Source of the DNA: Cyrtodaria siliqua
Taxonomy: Eukaryota > Mollusca > Bivalvia > Adapedonta > Hiatellidae
Length of the DNA stretch: 64,000 nt
Assembly (NCBI GenBank): GCA_037043455.1
Contig: JAWPHD010006769.1
Coordinates: 62,001-126,000 of the forward strand
Reading direction: 5' to 3'
Part shown: piece by piece, positions 46,401 to 56,756 of the stretch
Position numbering within the stretch: position 1 is the first letter of the stretch
Layout of the letters: each line of letters begins with the position of its first letter
Program-made: the position numbers and the translations under genes
Notes under the pieces: generated by a model
The model's database searches: none
The model's input: only the letters and a program-made list of their open reading frames with translations
What the model was told of the DNA's origin: nothing

Positions 46401-46896
46401 TTTGATACAAACGCTAGTTTTAAAGAAAGGCGGGATTTGCTAATAATGAGATAAGTGAGTAATTTAAATTAGCCAATAACATGTTGCTGCGGTATTGATT
46501 GAAAATAAGTATTACATAAAATACTCCGTTCATACCCAATACAGTTATGTCCGGTTCACTGTACGAGTAGTATTAACGTTAGAAGTATTGGTTTGGATAA
46601 ATAATTTTGATCGGCGGACTGAAAGGTTTGTGTTATTTTGTTTTAAAAGTGATAAATGATAAGCCCTTTGTAAATAATATAAAACTAGTATGACTGTAAC
46701 TTTAAATTCATAGAAAAACATAGCGCTGTGTTTACTTGTTTTACGATACAAGCTATTTGTAAATAAATATTTTAAATTGTCAAGTCATTATCGATATAAA
46801 ACAGTAAATAATCAGTAGGTTTGATTTCATATGTAACATATATACCTTAGTGGCAACAAAGCACATGGATATGCATGTAAACAATACGCAAAAATG

Positions 46897-47085
46897 AGAT
46901 ATATGGTCCTATAGAAACCACAGCGTCCGAACGCAATGGCATCGTAGGTCCGCACTGTACTGCAAACAAGGACTTGATAATACAATGAAAGAGACAAACA
47001 ACAACAAAAAGTGTGGTGAAGACAGGGTTACCGACTTGGAACGGTCAGTAGGCAATAAGGCCTACTGGTTCGCTTGAATCGATTA
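46897..47085 (-). repeat. Subfamily C tail, minus strand
   Basis: Inverted tail from cctatagaaaccacagcg to gcttgaatcgatt. The hairpin is perfect and the ACCGTTCCAAGTCGGT box intact. Confidence 0.85.
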
Positions 47086-47319
47086 CAATTATTAAGGTTA
47101 ATTTCTAAATCTGTTCGTTGCTTCTTACTGATCAAATTTTTATTGAAAATAAATCTTATTGCTCTGACGGAAACTGTTACAGTATTACAGTATAATCAGT
47201 GCGGTCCATCGGATAGTCACATTTTGACGTCCGTTTGTCGCTTAAGACTGTGAAATCGGTCCCTTATTGAGTAAATTTCTCCGTCTAAAAAGCAACTACA
47301 GTGTTATTCGAGGTATGTA

Positions 47320-47445
47320 TAAGGTTAGTATATTTCACTACCGCTCATGAACAGTCTCAATCAAACCGAGACTGCAATATTTCGTATGTGTCGTGCTCGG
47401 CCGTTTCCAAAGGTCCATTATCATACTATTTTTTATAGCACAGTG
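47320..47445 (+). repeat. Repeat E 3' fragment
   Basis: Starts in the loop of the first hairpin (tatatttcactaccgctca) and keeps the second, CAGTCTC/GAGACTG, then tttcgtatgtgtcgtgctcg. The next ~70 bp (cagtggcgttgcttgtgcag) resemble the start of repeat D at 56455. Confidence 0.7.
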
Positions 47446-47693
47446 GCGTTGCTTGTGCAGTGTGGCGGCAGTAAAACGTCTCCCCGCGCTTGTAATCAGT
47501 ACTGTTTTTCATTCGTTTGAGATCGCTGAGCCCGATACTTATATTTAGTGATCGGTGGTACAATTTCAATTTCTTTTGTTTTCTTACTTAATTTTCGATT
47601 CGGTGGTTCCACTACTACAGCCGATAAAATGCTCTGGGTATTGTTTAACCACTCATAGGATATGTTGTCTGCTTTTTATTTTAGTCTTTTGGC

Positions 47694-47945
47694 AGTTACT
47701 TGCACTGTCCCGTTTAATTGGGATGAATTGGGTAAGTGTGAGGTTTGGTGCACCCTAGAACCTGCCTACTTTGCCACTGACCGTTAAAGGCGGTAGCCCT
47801 ATTGTCAACCCTTTTGTGTTTGTGATGTCGTTTGCATTTATTATTACTTTTGTTTTCTTGTTTGTCTGTTTGCGTATTTGTTTCTGTGTTTTGTAATTGA
47901 CTGTCCTCCTTGAATGCTACTTTCCCTGTCCGAACCTTTTATATT
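47694..47945 (+). repeat. Subfamily B tail
   Basis: From cttgcactgtcccgtttaat to ctccttgaatgctactttcc and ctgtccgaacctttt. The left hairpin arm is missing (gaacctgcctactttgccac). Repeat E follows immediately. Confidence 0.8.
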
Positions 47946-47949
47946 TTTT

Positions 47950-48305
47950 TGTGATACGCAGGTTTCATAACCGCTGCTCCCAACTAAATTTCTGTTTGCT
48001 TATTTCGCTCTTCGGGGCATACAATTTTATTAGATCCTGGGACCATACGCCGCTGGATATAGGGGATGAAATAAAGATACAAATATTGCTATATCCACCG
48101 CCATATGCATGTCATCTTCTGGATGGTTAAAATTCTGTACTGTTGATTTTTATGAATATTGAGTTCTGCTCAACCCGGGGCTAGAGGGCGTGAGCGGTAG
48201 CTAGCATATTTCACTACCGCTCATGAACAGTCTCAATCAAACAGAGACTGCAATATTTCGTATGTGTCGTGCTCAGCCGCTTCCAAAGGTCCATATACTA
48301 CTCTT
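47950..48305 (+). repeat. Repeat E, copy 2 (best preserved)
   Basis: Contains a perfect 10-bp hairpin TGAGCGGTAG (48191-48200) with CTACCGCTCA (48214-48223), then a perfect 7-bp hairpin CAGTCTC (48228-48234) with GAGACTG (48244-48250). Upstream is the hallmark ctcaacccggggctag. No reading frame was recognised. Confidence 0.8.
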
Positions 48306-48689
48306 TGTTATCAGTTTATCTCAGGCAAACTGTTTCCATTTTACAATAAAGGCTTCACGTGTGAACACGGCAAATATGTTTTAAATCGATATATACCATC
48401 TGTCTGTGATCTGTTCACTTTTTGGTAGCGATTTATGGTCGCAAATACTAGTGGTGTTTTATGATATTTGTCATATTTTGGTATACGAATATATATATTG
48501 TGTTATAACCAGCAACGAGTACTGTTGCTGATCGCTAATACATCTGTGAACAAGGACTTATCACAACTTTGTCGGAATTAAATCCTATCAAGTAATTCTA
48601 CATAAGTAACATATGAAATGTGTATTATTATTATATGTTTTTAAATGGCAAACACATGTATTCATATCATGTAATATAGTTAATGCATA

Positions 48690-48960
48690 CACAGCCTGGA
48701 CCATCTCCACGACCAGCAGTGGAACAGGTTGGACCAGTCATACGGCCAGCTGTGTATCAGGCTGCATCAGCCGCTTAACCAGCAGTGGACTAGCTTCGGC
48801 CAGCACCAAGGCCAACAGTCAACCACCCTGGGCCAGCACCGTGGCCAGCAGCTGATCGTCGAGATATTATTGCCACGGATTATTTCGGAAAACGAATCGG
48901 AAGAAGAGCCACCTCGGCGTAGGCGGAGTTTGACCGATTCGATAAGGGAAGATAATGAAT
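48690..48960 (+). other. Gln/His-rich coding-like stretch, unrecognised
   Basis: The frame reads LDHLHDQQWNRLDQSYGQLC, later LNQQWTSFGQHQGQQ and LGQHRGQQLIVEILLP, then an acidic/basic stretch (ENESEEEPPRRRRSLTDSIR). It is richer in GC than its flanks and is preceded by a possible acceptor (acacag). The longer 204-residue frame continues into a MITE and is chimeric there. It could be an exon or an element ORF piece. Confidence 0.35.
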
Positions 48961-48964
48961 CATT

Positions 48965-49238
48965 ACGTGGTCCGAGTATTAACTTTCATACCCCATCCAA
49001 ACCCTTCTCCTGGAAGCGAAAAGGAGGTTGGCTGGGTTATGAAATAAACCTTAATTTCGGCTTAAACAATTTGCATATTGTAAAATTAGAACATTTAATA
49101 GGTAATTTTAAACAGATTATGGGATTTGTTCAGTACAAATTGCTTTTAAAGGTGTTTTATTGCCGAAATATCCGTTATAAATTCCTGCTTATATACGCCT
49201 TCCCATTGCTTAATGGAATTAAGGCGGGACGAAGTAAT
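48965..49238 (+). mobile_element. MITE-like element, ACGTGGTCC termini (copy 2)
   Basis: Same ~272-bp family as 30563-30834 in the opposite orientation: acgtggtccgagtattaact at the left, 'aaccttaatttcggcttaaa' inside, and a diverged right end (gggacgaagtaatg). The reading frame that crosses it is fortuitous. Confidence 0.75.
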
Positions 49239-49559
49239 GTATTTGATGACTTTATGAAAAAAACAGAGCCAAAACTTTTTGAAAATTATGGAGTTAAAAT
49301 TGGCTATTCAACCTGTTCATGGCAACATGTTAGTGGTTGTTAATATTCTGCAAATCCCATTCTATAAAAACGTATGTTATTGCCGGGCCTTATTGGGCCT
49401 TAATTACATGCTTTGAGATGTCCCCTGAAATATGTGGTAAACCCGATGTTCAACTCGTCCTCGGCATAGATTAGAAATGCCTAATACTACTATAATGCAC
49501 ATACACTACGCAATAGTAGAACAATAAACAACACTTTAGAAATATATTTAACAAACAAA

Positions 49560-49665
49560 TAAAAAAAACGTTTTCTGAATATGGATTCGAAAATACAACG
49601 CACGATATAAATCAGAAACAAGTTCACTGACTAACGCCTTAACCGACTGAGCTAAGCGCGCGTTC
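49560..49665 (-). repeat. tRNA-like SINE head or tRNA pseudogene
   Basis: The minus strand reads gcgcttagctcagtcggtta (A box) and, ~60 bp later, gtattttcgaatcc (degenerate B box), ending in an A/T-rich tail. The acceptor stem does not pair well (gcgcgc has no clear partner), so it is not a working tRNA. Confidence 0.6.
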
Positions 49666-50204
49666 TGGATATCACTGTTATCGCTTATGTACCTGTTACA
49701 CTGCGCTACAGGTAACGGCGACCAATAATACGAGTTATCGAGCATTTCAAAGCCGAACAATTTTTCAAGTGTGAAATAAGTTTTGTGTTAAAGGTTGGTA
49801 ATTTAGGGTGGGGGGAGTGGGGGGTGGGGGGGGGGGGGGAAGTATTAACTGTTTGTTGAATGGGTTTTGGTATGGGTTTGGGTATGGGTTTGAGTATGCT
49901 GTACTTGAGGGCAAAAATCTCGTCCAAATAAATCCGCCTTCTCGTAAATAATCTCAATATTTTCAAAATAAGGTTTGGAAAATGTTACGTACTTCAATCA
50001 GACTGATTTATTTTGCGTTTATTACTCAAATAATCACAAATAATCAGCGTCCACACGTAGATCTACGCAACTTCTGGTTGAATTAACTTGTTTTAACATC
50101 TCATCGCATGCGTGTTTCTCAAAATAACTTTTCTAATATATCTGATAATAACTTTATATATCTGATAATATCTTTGTAATATATCTGATTATAACGCTTC
50201 CTTT
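49666..50204. other. Low-complexity and intergenic sequence
   Basis: A G-run (49806-49840) and a gggtttgggtatg-type repeat (49860-49900), then AT-rich DNA with the threefold 'atatctgataata' (50138-50190). Confidence 0.6.
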
Positions 50205-50785
50205 CTTGATTTAGATCTCTCGATTGAAAATGGTGAAATAATTAGCAAAATCTATGACAAAAGAGATGATTTTAATTTTGACATTGTTAATTATCCCCAC
50301 TTGGATGGGGATGTTCCCAGAGCAACTTCTTATGGGGTGTATGTGAAAAACTTATTCGTTTTTCAAGAGCTTGTACTCGAGTTGAGGACTTCAATATTCG
50401 TAATCTTTGTATAACTAAAAAGCTACTCAATCAGGGTTACCGTTACCATAAACTTCGTAAAACCTTTGCAAAAATGTATTATCGTAACCCTGATCTTCTT
50501 TCCAAATATAAAAGTAATTGAAGGACTCTTCTACGACAAGGACTAACACAAACTGACTTCTATGGTGATGTGATTTATAATCTTCGTAAGATTCTTGGTC
50601 ACGATCACTTTCATACTATCTTTGTTAAACTTGTTAAAAAGTGTATCGAAATAGGTTATGACCCTATCATTTTGCAACATACTGCATGCTTGGTGGTAGA
50701 CCCTTTTACAGTTCGCCACTATGCTTTCCTCTTTAATTGTACGATGACCGGACAGGCTGTGGACCCTATGATGACGCCTACCTAA
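50205..50785 (+). pseudogene. RT C-terminal relic, subfamily A
   Basis: Starts DLDLSIENGEIISKIYDKRD and continues FDIVNYPHLDGDVPRATSYG, then frame-shifted YHKLRKTFAKMYYRN and a stop. A final frame (50570-50785) has MIYNLRKILGHDHFHTIFV and TVRHYAFLFNCTMTG, ending in a tctacctaaa-type stop. This is the clearest A-type C-terminus. It lies upstream of a complete tail. Confidence 0.8.
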
Positions 50786-51230
50786 AGCCCATTGGGACGG
50801 TGGCGTTTGATGTTTGTCTATGATCTTTCTTGTCGTGCCCTTAATGGTTTATTCTTTTGTTGCTCTGGCTTCTGCCAAGTAATTGAGTACCTTCAGTGTG
50901 GCTTTCTAGGTTATTGTTTTTTTTGTATTATATTTACACGATCATATTTGTGTTTTACTTATATTGCCTATTGATGCTGCCTTGCTGATCATGGCGGGGA
51001 TTTCTTTATTTATACTGTCCTGTTTTAATGGGATGACAGTTGGGTAAGTGTGAGGTTTGTTGCACCCTAGAACCGGTTTAAACCCCCAGTGGCCTACTTT
51101 GCCACTAACCGTTCCAAGGCGGTAGCCCTATTGTCAACCCTTTTGTGTTTGGGATGTCGTTTGCATTTATTATTATTTTTGCGTTCTTGTTTGTCTGTTT
51201 GCGTGTTTGTTTCTGTGTTTTGTGGTCAAC
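50786..51230 (+). repeat. Subfamily A/B tail of the preceding RT relic
   Basis: Runs from cccattgggacggtggcgtt through gctctggcttctgccaagt, tggcggggatttctttattt and the hairpin (CAGTGGC 51087-51093 with GCCACT) to gtttctgtgttttgtggt. It is cut short by LINE sequence before the usual terminus. Confidence 0.8.
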
Positions 51231-51239
51231 ACCCAAGTT

Positions 51240-51555
51240 CTAATTTGTAATTTTGATAAAAAATATTAACGGCGATAACTGGATTCTCTTGTTCATGAAT
51301 ATCAGAGAGGGTTGAACCCATTCGGACTCGAAATTGTCTATCATCTAAGAAGTTCTCTATAAAATGGGTAATCAGCCTCTAAGACCAAGGTCATAAAGAT
51401 CATTCATAATACCATACTTCCATGCAGTATCATAAGCTTTCTCCAAGTCAAAGAATACAGCGACTAGATGTTCTTTTTTTACGAAAGCTTCCATAATAAA
51501 TGATTCAAATCGAATGAGATTGTCTGTTGTGCCTCGTTGGCATCCACTAGAGCTC
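51240..51555 (-). pseudogene. Jockey-type LINE RT fragment
   Basis: The minus strand reads GCQRGTTDNLIRFESFIMEA, FVKKEHLVAVFFDLEKAYDT (RT motif A, FDLEKAYD) and WKYGIMNDLYDLGLRG, then a stop. It continues in another frame: FIENFLDDRQFRVRMGSTLS. The upstream 45 codons of the reading frame belong to repeat D, so the frame is chimeric. Confidence 0.8.
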
Positions 51556-52105
51556 ACGTTAAAAATAAATACTGAACAAGGGATCTCTTGAAAGCAACAG
51601 AGAAATGTAGCTGTCTCGGTAAATTTGAGCCTGTTCATGAGAAAGAATATAAAATGCAACGACTCCCATACATCCTAGCACCGGCTTAAGCGGAATTCTA
51701 CTTTAAAATCACAAGTAAATAAATACTGAACAGGGGATTTCTTGAAAGCAACAAACACAAACATGAGAGAAATGTAGCTGTCTCGGTTAATTTGAATCTG
51801 TTCACAGCTTAAAATGCAACGCCTCCCACGTCCACTACTAGCTCCGGCTTAAGCGGAATTCTACTTTAAAATCATAAATAGTGGGCTTGATAATCCTAAG
51901 GGATCAGTAAGTAATAGCACTACTGATTTATAGTTGGGGCGACTTTTTACGGCCTCCACACATCTCTAAACAAACGCAAATGTAAATGTCAATACATACT
52001 GAAAAGGGGATCCTTTGAAAGCAACAAACACAAACATGAGAGACAATTTGAGTCTGTTCATGAGAGGCAATTTAAAAAACAACGCCTCCCACAGTACAAA
52101 GCCGA
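51556..52105 (-). repeat. Repeat D, three tandem-like copies
   Basis: Copies at about 51556-51715, 51716-51930 and 51975-52105 share, on the minus strand, 'taaagtagaattccgcttaa', 'catgaacagactcaaa' and 'gttgctttcaa.ggatcccctt'. The last copy forms the stem GGGAGGC/GCCTCTC. Plus-strand members are at 56455-56690 and 57580-57755. Confidence 0.75.
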
Positions 52106-52189
52106 CAGTTAGAATATCATAGGAACAGTCCTCGATCTTTATCTCTCCATATCAATTGTTATAGTTTCGCCCCACAGGGATTGTATGCC

Positions 52190-52335
52190 ATTCAAAGATC
52201 CAGATTTTCTCTATTAATGCTATGTTGTTTGTTAGAGAATATAACCTGGCGGGGATATTTCGTTTAAACTGTTTCTTTTAACTGTGACCACAATATGGTA
52301 ACGGTTAGGTTTGATGCACCCTAGAATCTGGTTCG
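52190..52335 (+). repeat. Subfamily A tail fragment
   Basis: Has attaatgctatgttgtttgt, aacctggcggggatattt and ggtttgatgcaccctagaat, then changes abruptly to subfamily C sequence at about 52336. Confidence 0.65.
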
Positions 52336-52965
52336 GAAATAAACGGGATGTGACGGATTTTTACAAAGTCAAGTAGGATTTTTGTCAGAAAAAGATACGA
52401 GCCATTAGTATTATAACGCAGTTTATTCTTGGTGATTGAACCCTCTACATTCAATCACTATGCTTCACCTTTTTTGTGTGCGATGACCGGACAACCTCGT
52501 GGGACTCCATGACCACACCTTCTGAAACCCTGAAAGGGGAGGTTGGTTCATCGGGATTTCTGGTCGTAGCCTAGATTTGCAAGTTTGTTCAGTATAATTC
52601 TGAATACATCCTGATATGGTTCTAATTATGTTTTTCATATATTTTTAAATAACATTTACGTGTATCATTTCCTAATTTCTCTGGATTTTCGCTTTATTGG
52701 TAGAGATTTACTTTTGATGGGATATATTTTCTTAAACAATTCAATGTGATTGCTGAAAACGGGATAACGAGGTTGTGTACAGTTAAACTCGATTTAATCT
52801 AACCATTGCGCCATAACGCCTACTGATCGTTCAAAATTGGTAACCCTGTCTTCACCGCTCATCGTGTTGTGTATTGTCATTTTCATTGTATAGTTCATTT
52901 GCTCTTTGTGTGTTGTAGAGTGCGGACTTGCCATTGCGTTTGGGTGCTGTGAGTTGTACAGGATA
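52336..52965 (+). repeat. Diverged subfamily C copy (RT end plus tail)
   Basis: A decayed RT C-terminus (ATGACCGGACAACC... CGTGGGACTCCATGA) is followed by a C-type tail with weak similarity (ctctggattttcgctttatt, gataacgaggttgtgtacag). The hairpin has decayed (attgcgccataacgcctact), yet 'ggtaaccctgtcttcacc' remains. Confidence 0.65.
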
Positions 52966-53394
52966 TTTTTTCTCAGATGAATGCTTTAGTACAACATTAT
53001 TTTTTTCTCATCTATATAATCGTTTTTTGTTTTTTTCTTGATAATTGTATTTATGGTAACCTTACATTATTAACCTATACTCACTTCTGAGTTGCGCTCT
53101 GTTTGATGTAAATTCAAAGTATACACTTCCAATGGAATAAATAAAAGAGATACACCGATATGAAATTGAATTGGCCATTTCTTTGGGAAATGATATAATT
53201 GAAAAGTTATTCAAATCATATCTTAAAACACTCATGTATAACATTCCGTGTATTTATTAAATTTGACGCTTGGTCATAATCACATTCATACAATGTTTAT
53301 AAAACTTGTTTAAATATTTAGATTTCCAATAGAAGTTATGAGCTGTTGATGATTTTGCATTGACTAATTTACAATTCTCCATTACTCTTTCCTC

Positions 53395-53785
53395 TTTAAT
53401 TGTGTATACTGTTGTTTCTCTGGCGTCTGCCTAGTCATTACATACTTGCGGTATGGTTTTCTAGGCTTTTGTTTTTTATAAACGATTGTCTATGTATTAT
53501 CTTACCTATTAATGCCGCCTCGTTTGTTCGAGAATATAGCCTGGTGGATATCGTTTTATTGTGATGACAATAGGGTAAGAGTAAAGTTTGATGAACCTAA
53601 ACCCTAACGGTCTTTTTTGCCACTTACAGTTCCAATGCGTTAGTCCAATTGTCAACGCTTTTATCTTTGTAATTTCATATCTTAGCTTTTATTAATCGTT
53701 GTTATTGTTGTTTGTTTCTATGCGTCTTTCTGACTGACAGTGGTACTTGAATGTTACAGTTCTATTCGACTTTTATATCTACTAC
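53395..53785 (+). repeat. Diverged subfamily A tail
   Basis: Recognisable by tctttaattgtgtatactg, gttttctaggcttttg, attaatgccgcctcg, aagtttgatgaacc, and ttctattcgacttttatatct at the terminus. Confidence 0.7.
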
Positions 53786-53889
53786 AGATGTTTTATTTAT
53801 ATGTATGGAAAGTGCCCAAATTATCTCAGAAATGCAGTTACCAAAAATAACCATTATTTTGTTATAAGAACCATAAACGAACACTGTAT

Positions 53890-53995
53890 ATATAGATATA
53901 AAATTCGTGCAGGAAAAGCAGCATTCAAGGACGACAGTCAACCACAAACACACACAGAAACAAACAACAAATTTAAAGATGAATAAAAGGCCAAA
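53890..53995 (-). repeat. Subfamily A tail end, inverted
   Basis: Only the terminal ~100 bp: gatataaaattcgtgcagg, agcattcaaggacgacagtc and aaagatgaataaaaggcca. Together with the preceding plus-strand copy it forms a tail-to-tail pair about 100 bp apart, just upstream of the GPCR gene. Confidence 0.75.
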
Positions 53996-54065
53996 TATTT
54001 ATGTATATTTTAACAAATATATAACAAATATATAACAACTTTATTTGTGTTATTTTAATAATTTC

Positions 54066-54089
54066 AGGTAGTGAGCATACATCGTAAAT
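54066..54089 (+). promoter_or_regulatory. Possible 5' splice acceptor and leader of the GPCR
   Basis: A pyrimidine-rich tract ends in tttcag (AG at 54066-54067), followed by a 22-base leader with an in-frame TGA (54072-54074) before the start codon. This suggests an upstream 5'UTR exon, and it fixes the ATG at 54090 as the first possible start. Confidence 0.4.
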
Positions 54090-55376
54090 ATGTATATGGC
54101 GTGTTTCCATCTGGTGATTATTATCACTGCTTCAGTATTGGTCAATAGACACAGCTGTACCTTTGCATACGACAATTCCACTGCGGATGTCAACGATTTA
54201 CAATACCCTATTTCCAGCGATCCCTTAAGATCAAATAGGGATTTATCAAGTGAATCAAATCAAGTACAGAATACTAATAATGCAGAGATGACAACAGTTC
54301 TGACGCTTTGGACAAGGCTCCCTGATATCAAACCATCTTACCCAACACGTGAAGTTGACGAGAGTATCACACATGGCTTTAGTTCCATGAAAATATATTC
54401 TGAGTATACTGAATACAAGGTGTTTTTGTTTATGCTTAACAAATGGCATTTTATTGTGTCCCCTATTGGTATAATTGGAAACGTTTTAACCCTCATTGTT
54501 CAAATGAAAATGAAACCTTTTACTCCCAATAGTATATTTGTTGTAACGTTAGCAATTACAGATACATTTAACTGTTTAATGAGACTGATTTATTATCCAA
54601 ACCAAGAAAATCCATTATATTCTACCAACGCTGCGTGTAAGAGTATTATTTTTCTTTTAAATGCGTCATTCGTATACTCTAATTTTATACTTGTTTGTTG
54701 GACGATTGAACGATTCATTGCAGTTCGATTTCCAATGAAAATGTCAACATGGTGTACTTTTAAAAACACCAAACTGTCTTTGGCTACTGCTTTATTAATA
54801 TGTCTCGGCTTATCTTCTGTATATATTGTTGGAGTAAAATCTTCTACATCTGGCAATGGGTATGACAACAACAGAACAGGTTGCGAATACGACGAGTTTT
54901 CTTCCAAAATATGGGTCCAAGTTGATATGAGTTATTACATCATTTTGCCAATGGGCATAATTATTTCGTTAAACGCTGTAATAATACGTACAGTCAGAAC
55001 AACCATGAGAATACAAATAGCACTGACAAATAACTCAGGGTCAAGTACTAGAAGAGAAAAGGAACAAAGACAGATGACCGTAACACTGGTTATTATTTGT
55101 GTCAGCTTTGTTGTTCTGCACGTTCCACAAATAGCCAGTTTTATCCTAGAAGGATTATATGGAGATGGTAATGAACTGTACTTGTCTAACCAACATGATT
55201 ATGCACGCTTTTATTGTGCTTTGTTCTTCGGATATAAATTAACAGAGATACAGCTTAGCATTAATTTCTTTCTTTATTGTTTATCAGGCAGTCAGTTTAG
55301 GCGAACTTTAATACAGATGTTTTATTGGTTTAGGAGAAAAGAAAACGATGGCGCACGCCCTACAACTCAACAGTGA
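54090..55376 (+). CDS. Class A G-protein-coupled receptor, neuropeptide-type orphan
   Basis: An intact 428-codon single-exon frame. Residues 1-20 are hydrophobic (likely signal peptide), followed by a ~95-residue Ser/Asn-rich extracellular stretch with an N-glycosylation site at N29 (NST). Seven hydrophobic segments fit TM1 ~118-140 (GNVLTLIV, N131), TM2 ~148-168 (LAITD, D158), TM3 ~183-206 (C183, ERF at 207-209 instead of DRY), TM4 ~230-248, TM5 ~280-302, TM6 ~330-352 (P346) and TM7 ~374-396. C265 can pair with C183. TM7 has NFFLYC at 392-397 in place of NPxxY, a variant seen in lophotrochozoan peptide receptors as I recall. Helix 8 is basic (FRRTLIQMFYWFRRK). It would signal through G proteins at the plasma membrane. 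The ligand is unknown; FMRFamide- or TRH-receptor-like groups are the guess. Confidence 0.9.
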   Translation: MYMACFHLVIIITASVLVNRHSCTFAYDNSTADVNDLQYPISSDPLRSNRDLSSESNQVQNTNNAEMTTVLTLWTRLPDIKPSYPTREVDESITHGFSSMKIYSEYTEYKVFLFMLNKWHFIVSPIGIIGNVLTLIVQMKMKPFTPNSIFVVTLAITDTFNCLMRLIYYPNQENPLYSTNAACKSIIFLLNASFVYSNFILVCWTIERFIAVRFPMKMSTWCTFKNTKLSLATALLICLGLSSVYIVGVKSSTSGNGYDNNRTGCEYDEFSSKIWVQVDMSYYIILPMGIIISLNAVIIRTVRTTMRIQIALTNNSGSSTRREKEQRQMTVTLVIICVSFVVLHVPQIASFILEGLYGDGNELYLSNQHDYARFYCALFFGYKLTEIQLSINFFLYCLSGSQFRRTLIQMFYWFRRKENDGARPTTQQ

Positions 55377-56154
55377 ACGATATACCAATCGAATGCGTGT
55401 TAGACTTGGGATACAGTCATGTCAGAAAATCAAGAAAAGTGAAGAAAAACCTTTAATAACACGTCATTTAGCAGCAACAACAGTTTTCAACATATATTGT
55501 GAAATTTACTAAACCGAGGTTAAACATTGGACTATTACTTCTGGTATTGTCGTATCAGCAGAATGTGTGTTTCTGTCGTGTGGTTATAGTCTTTCTTGAC
55601 TGTATTTGGACTGTATATTTTGTAAATAATTGGATTTAATGCAGTTTAAACAAGAGGTGTTCAGCTTATAACGTCAAAGATGATATTATTCAGCGGAAGT
55701 GAATATCATAAAAAGATGCGTAATTTCATTATGTGAAACTGTAAATTAGAACGTATGTATTCAAGAATAATCTCCAATTTCACACGATTCTCTTTAAATT
55801 ACATTTCGAAATAGGGGCATACTATTTTATAATTGTAAACATATATGTTTCTAATGCTGTAGAGTTTACCTTTAACAAAATAACTCCACTAAATTCATAT
55901 CATAATTGTTTAAAAGTGTGTTTGCTATTTAAATTTGAACGTATGTTTTATTTTTGAGACAAAACATATACATATTGAATTAAAAGCTCAAGTGTTATTG
56001 CAATGTTAAGAAATTGAAAGATAGTTGACAGTTTGCTCGTTTGTTAAAGATGACTTTATAAATTAACCAAAATAGGTATTCCGTTCATGTTTTAAGATCA
56101 AAAATAAATGGTTATTGTTGCTGTTTTATCCCATACCATATAAAAAAATGTATA
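55377..56154 (+). other. Probable 3'UTR and flank of the GPCR
   Basis: AT-rich, with no other gene or repeat until an inverted A tail begins. An aataaa at 56104-56109 is a candidate poly(A) signal, which would give a ~730-base 3'UTR. This is inference. Confidence 0.4.
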
Positions 56155-56430
56155 CAAATCGAAAAGGAAATGCAGCTTTCACAGGACAAAGTAAACCCAA
56201 AACAACACAAAACGATAAACATGACTGGCAAGGTTAATAAAGAATAAAGGCATTTGACATCACCTACACAAAAATAGTTGATAACAGAGCTACCGCCTTG
56301 GAATGGCCGGTGGCAAAATAGGCCCCTGAGGGGAGGGGGTGTTAAACCAGGTTCTAGGGTGCAACAAACCTCACACCTATTCTACTGTCATCCCAATAAA
56401 ACGGGACTGGGAAAATAAAGAAATCTCGGT
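56155..56430 (-). repeat. Subfamily A (A3) tail, inverted
   Basis: Inverted terminus aaatcgaaaaggaaatgcag, the A3 marker cagctttcacagg, the ccgccttggaatggccggtgg box, and truncation at ataaagaaatctcgg. Confidence 0.75.
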
Positions 56431-56454
56431 TACGAAATATTGACATTCACACTA

Positions 56455-56690
56455 GCGTTGGTTTAGTGCTGTGTGACGGCCGTAAAAAGTCGCCCCGACT
56501 ACAAATCGGATCATCAAGCCCATTCTATGTTGCTTTAAAGTAGAATTTCGCTTAAGCTAGGAGGAGTGAGAGATGTTGCATCTTATAATTACCTCTCATG
56601 AACAGACACAATAAACTCGAGTCTGCTACTGTTCTCTCTTGCTTGTGTTTGTTGCTTCCAAGGGATCACCTTTTCAGTATTTATTTCAAT
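56455..56690 (+). repeat. Repeat D copy (plus strand)
   Basis: From ggccgtaaaaagtcgccccg through taaagtagaatttcgcttaa and catgaacagacacaataaac to ccaagggatcaccttttc. The second stem is partly decayed (CAGACAC with GAGTCTG). Confidence 0.75.
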
Positions 56691-56756
56691 ACCTTTCTTT
56701 TGCCTGTCTTTTAGTCCTTTTCCTGTCTGCTAGTCTTTTGGCTGTTACTTGTGATA

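Noticed and set aside
48729..49343. 204-residue protein as one gene
   Set aside because: From about codon 79 it runs through a MITE that has a non-coding copy at 30563-30834. Only the N-terminal part is kept as a coding-like candidate.
49548..49665. Functional tRNA gene on the minus strand
   Set aside because: The A box is good, but the B box lacks the GG start (tattttcgaatcc) and the acceptor arm does not pair. It is better explained as a SINE head or tRNA pseudogene.
51372..51659. 95-residue ORF as a complete product
   Set aside because: The first ~35 residues are repeat D sequence and the rest is a LINE RT fragment ending in a premature stop.
53747..53986. 79-residue ORF upstream of the GPCR
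   Set aside because: It starts in one A tail and ends in an inverted A tail. It is not conserved coding sequence and is not an upstream exon.
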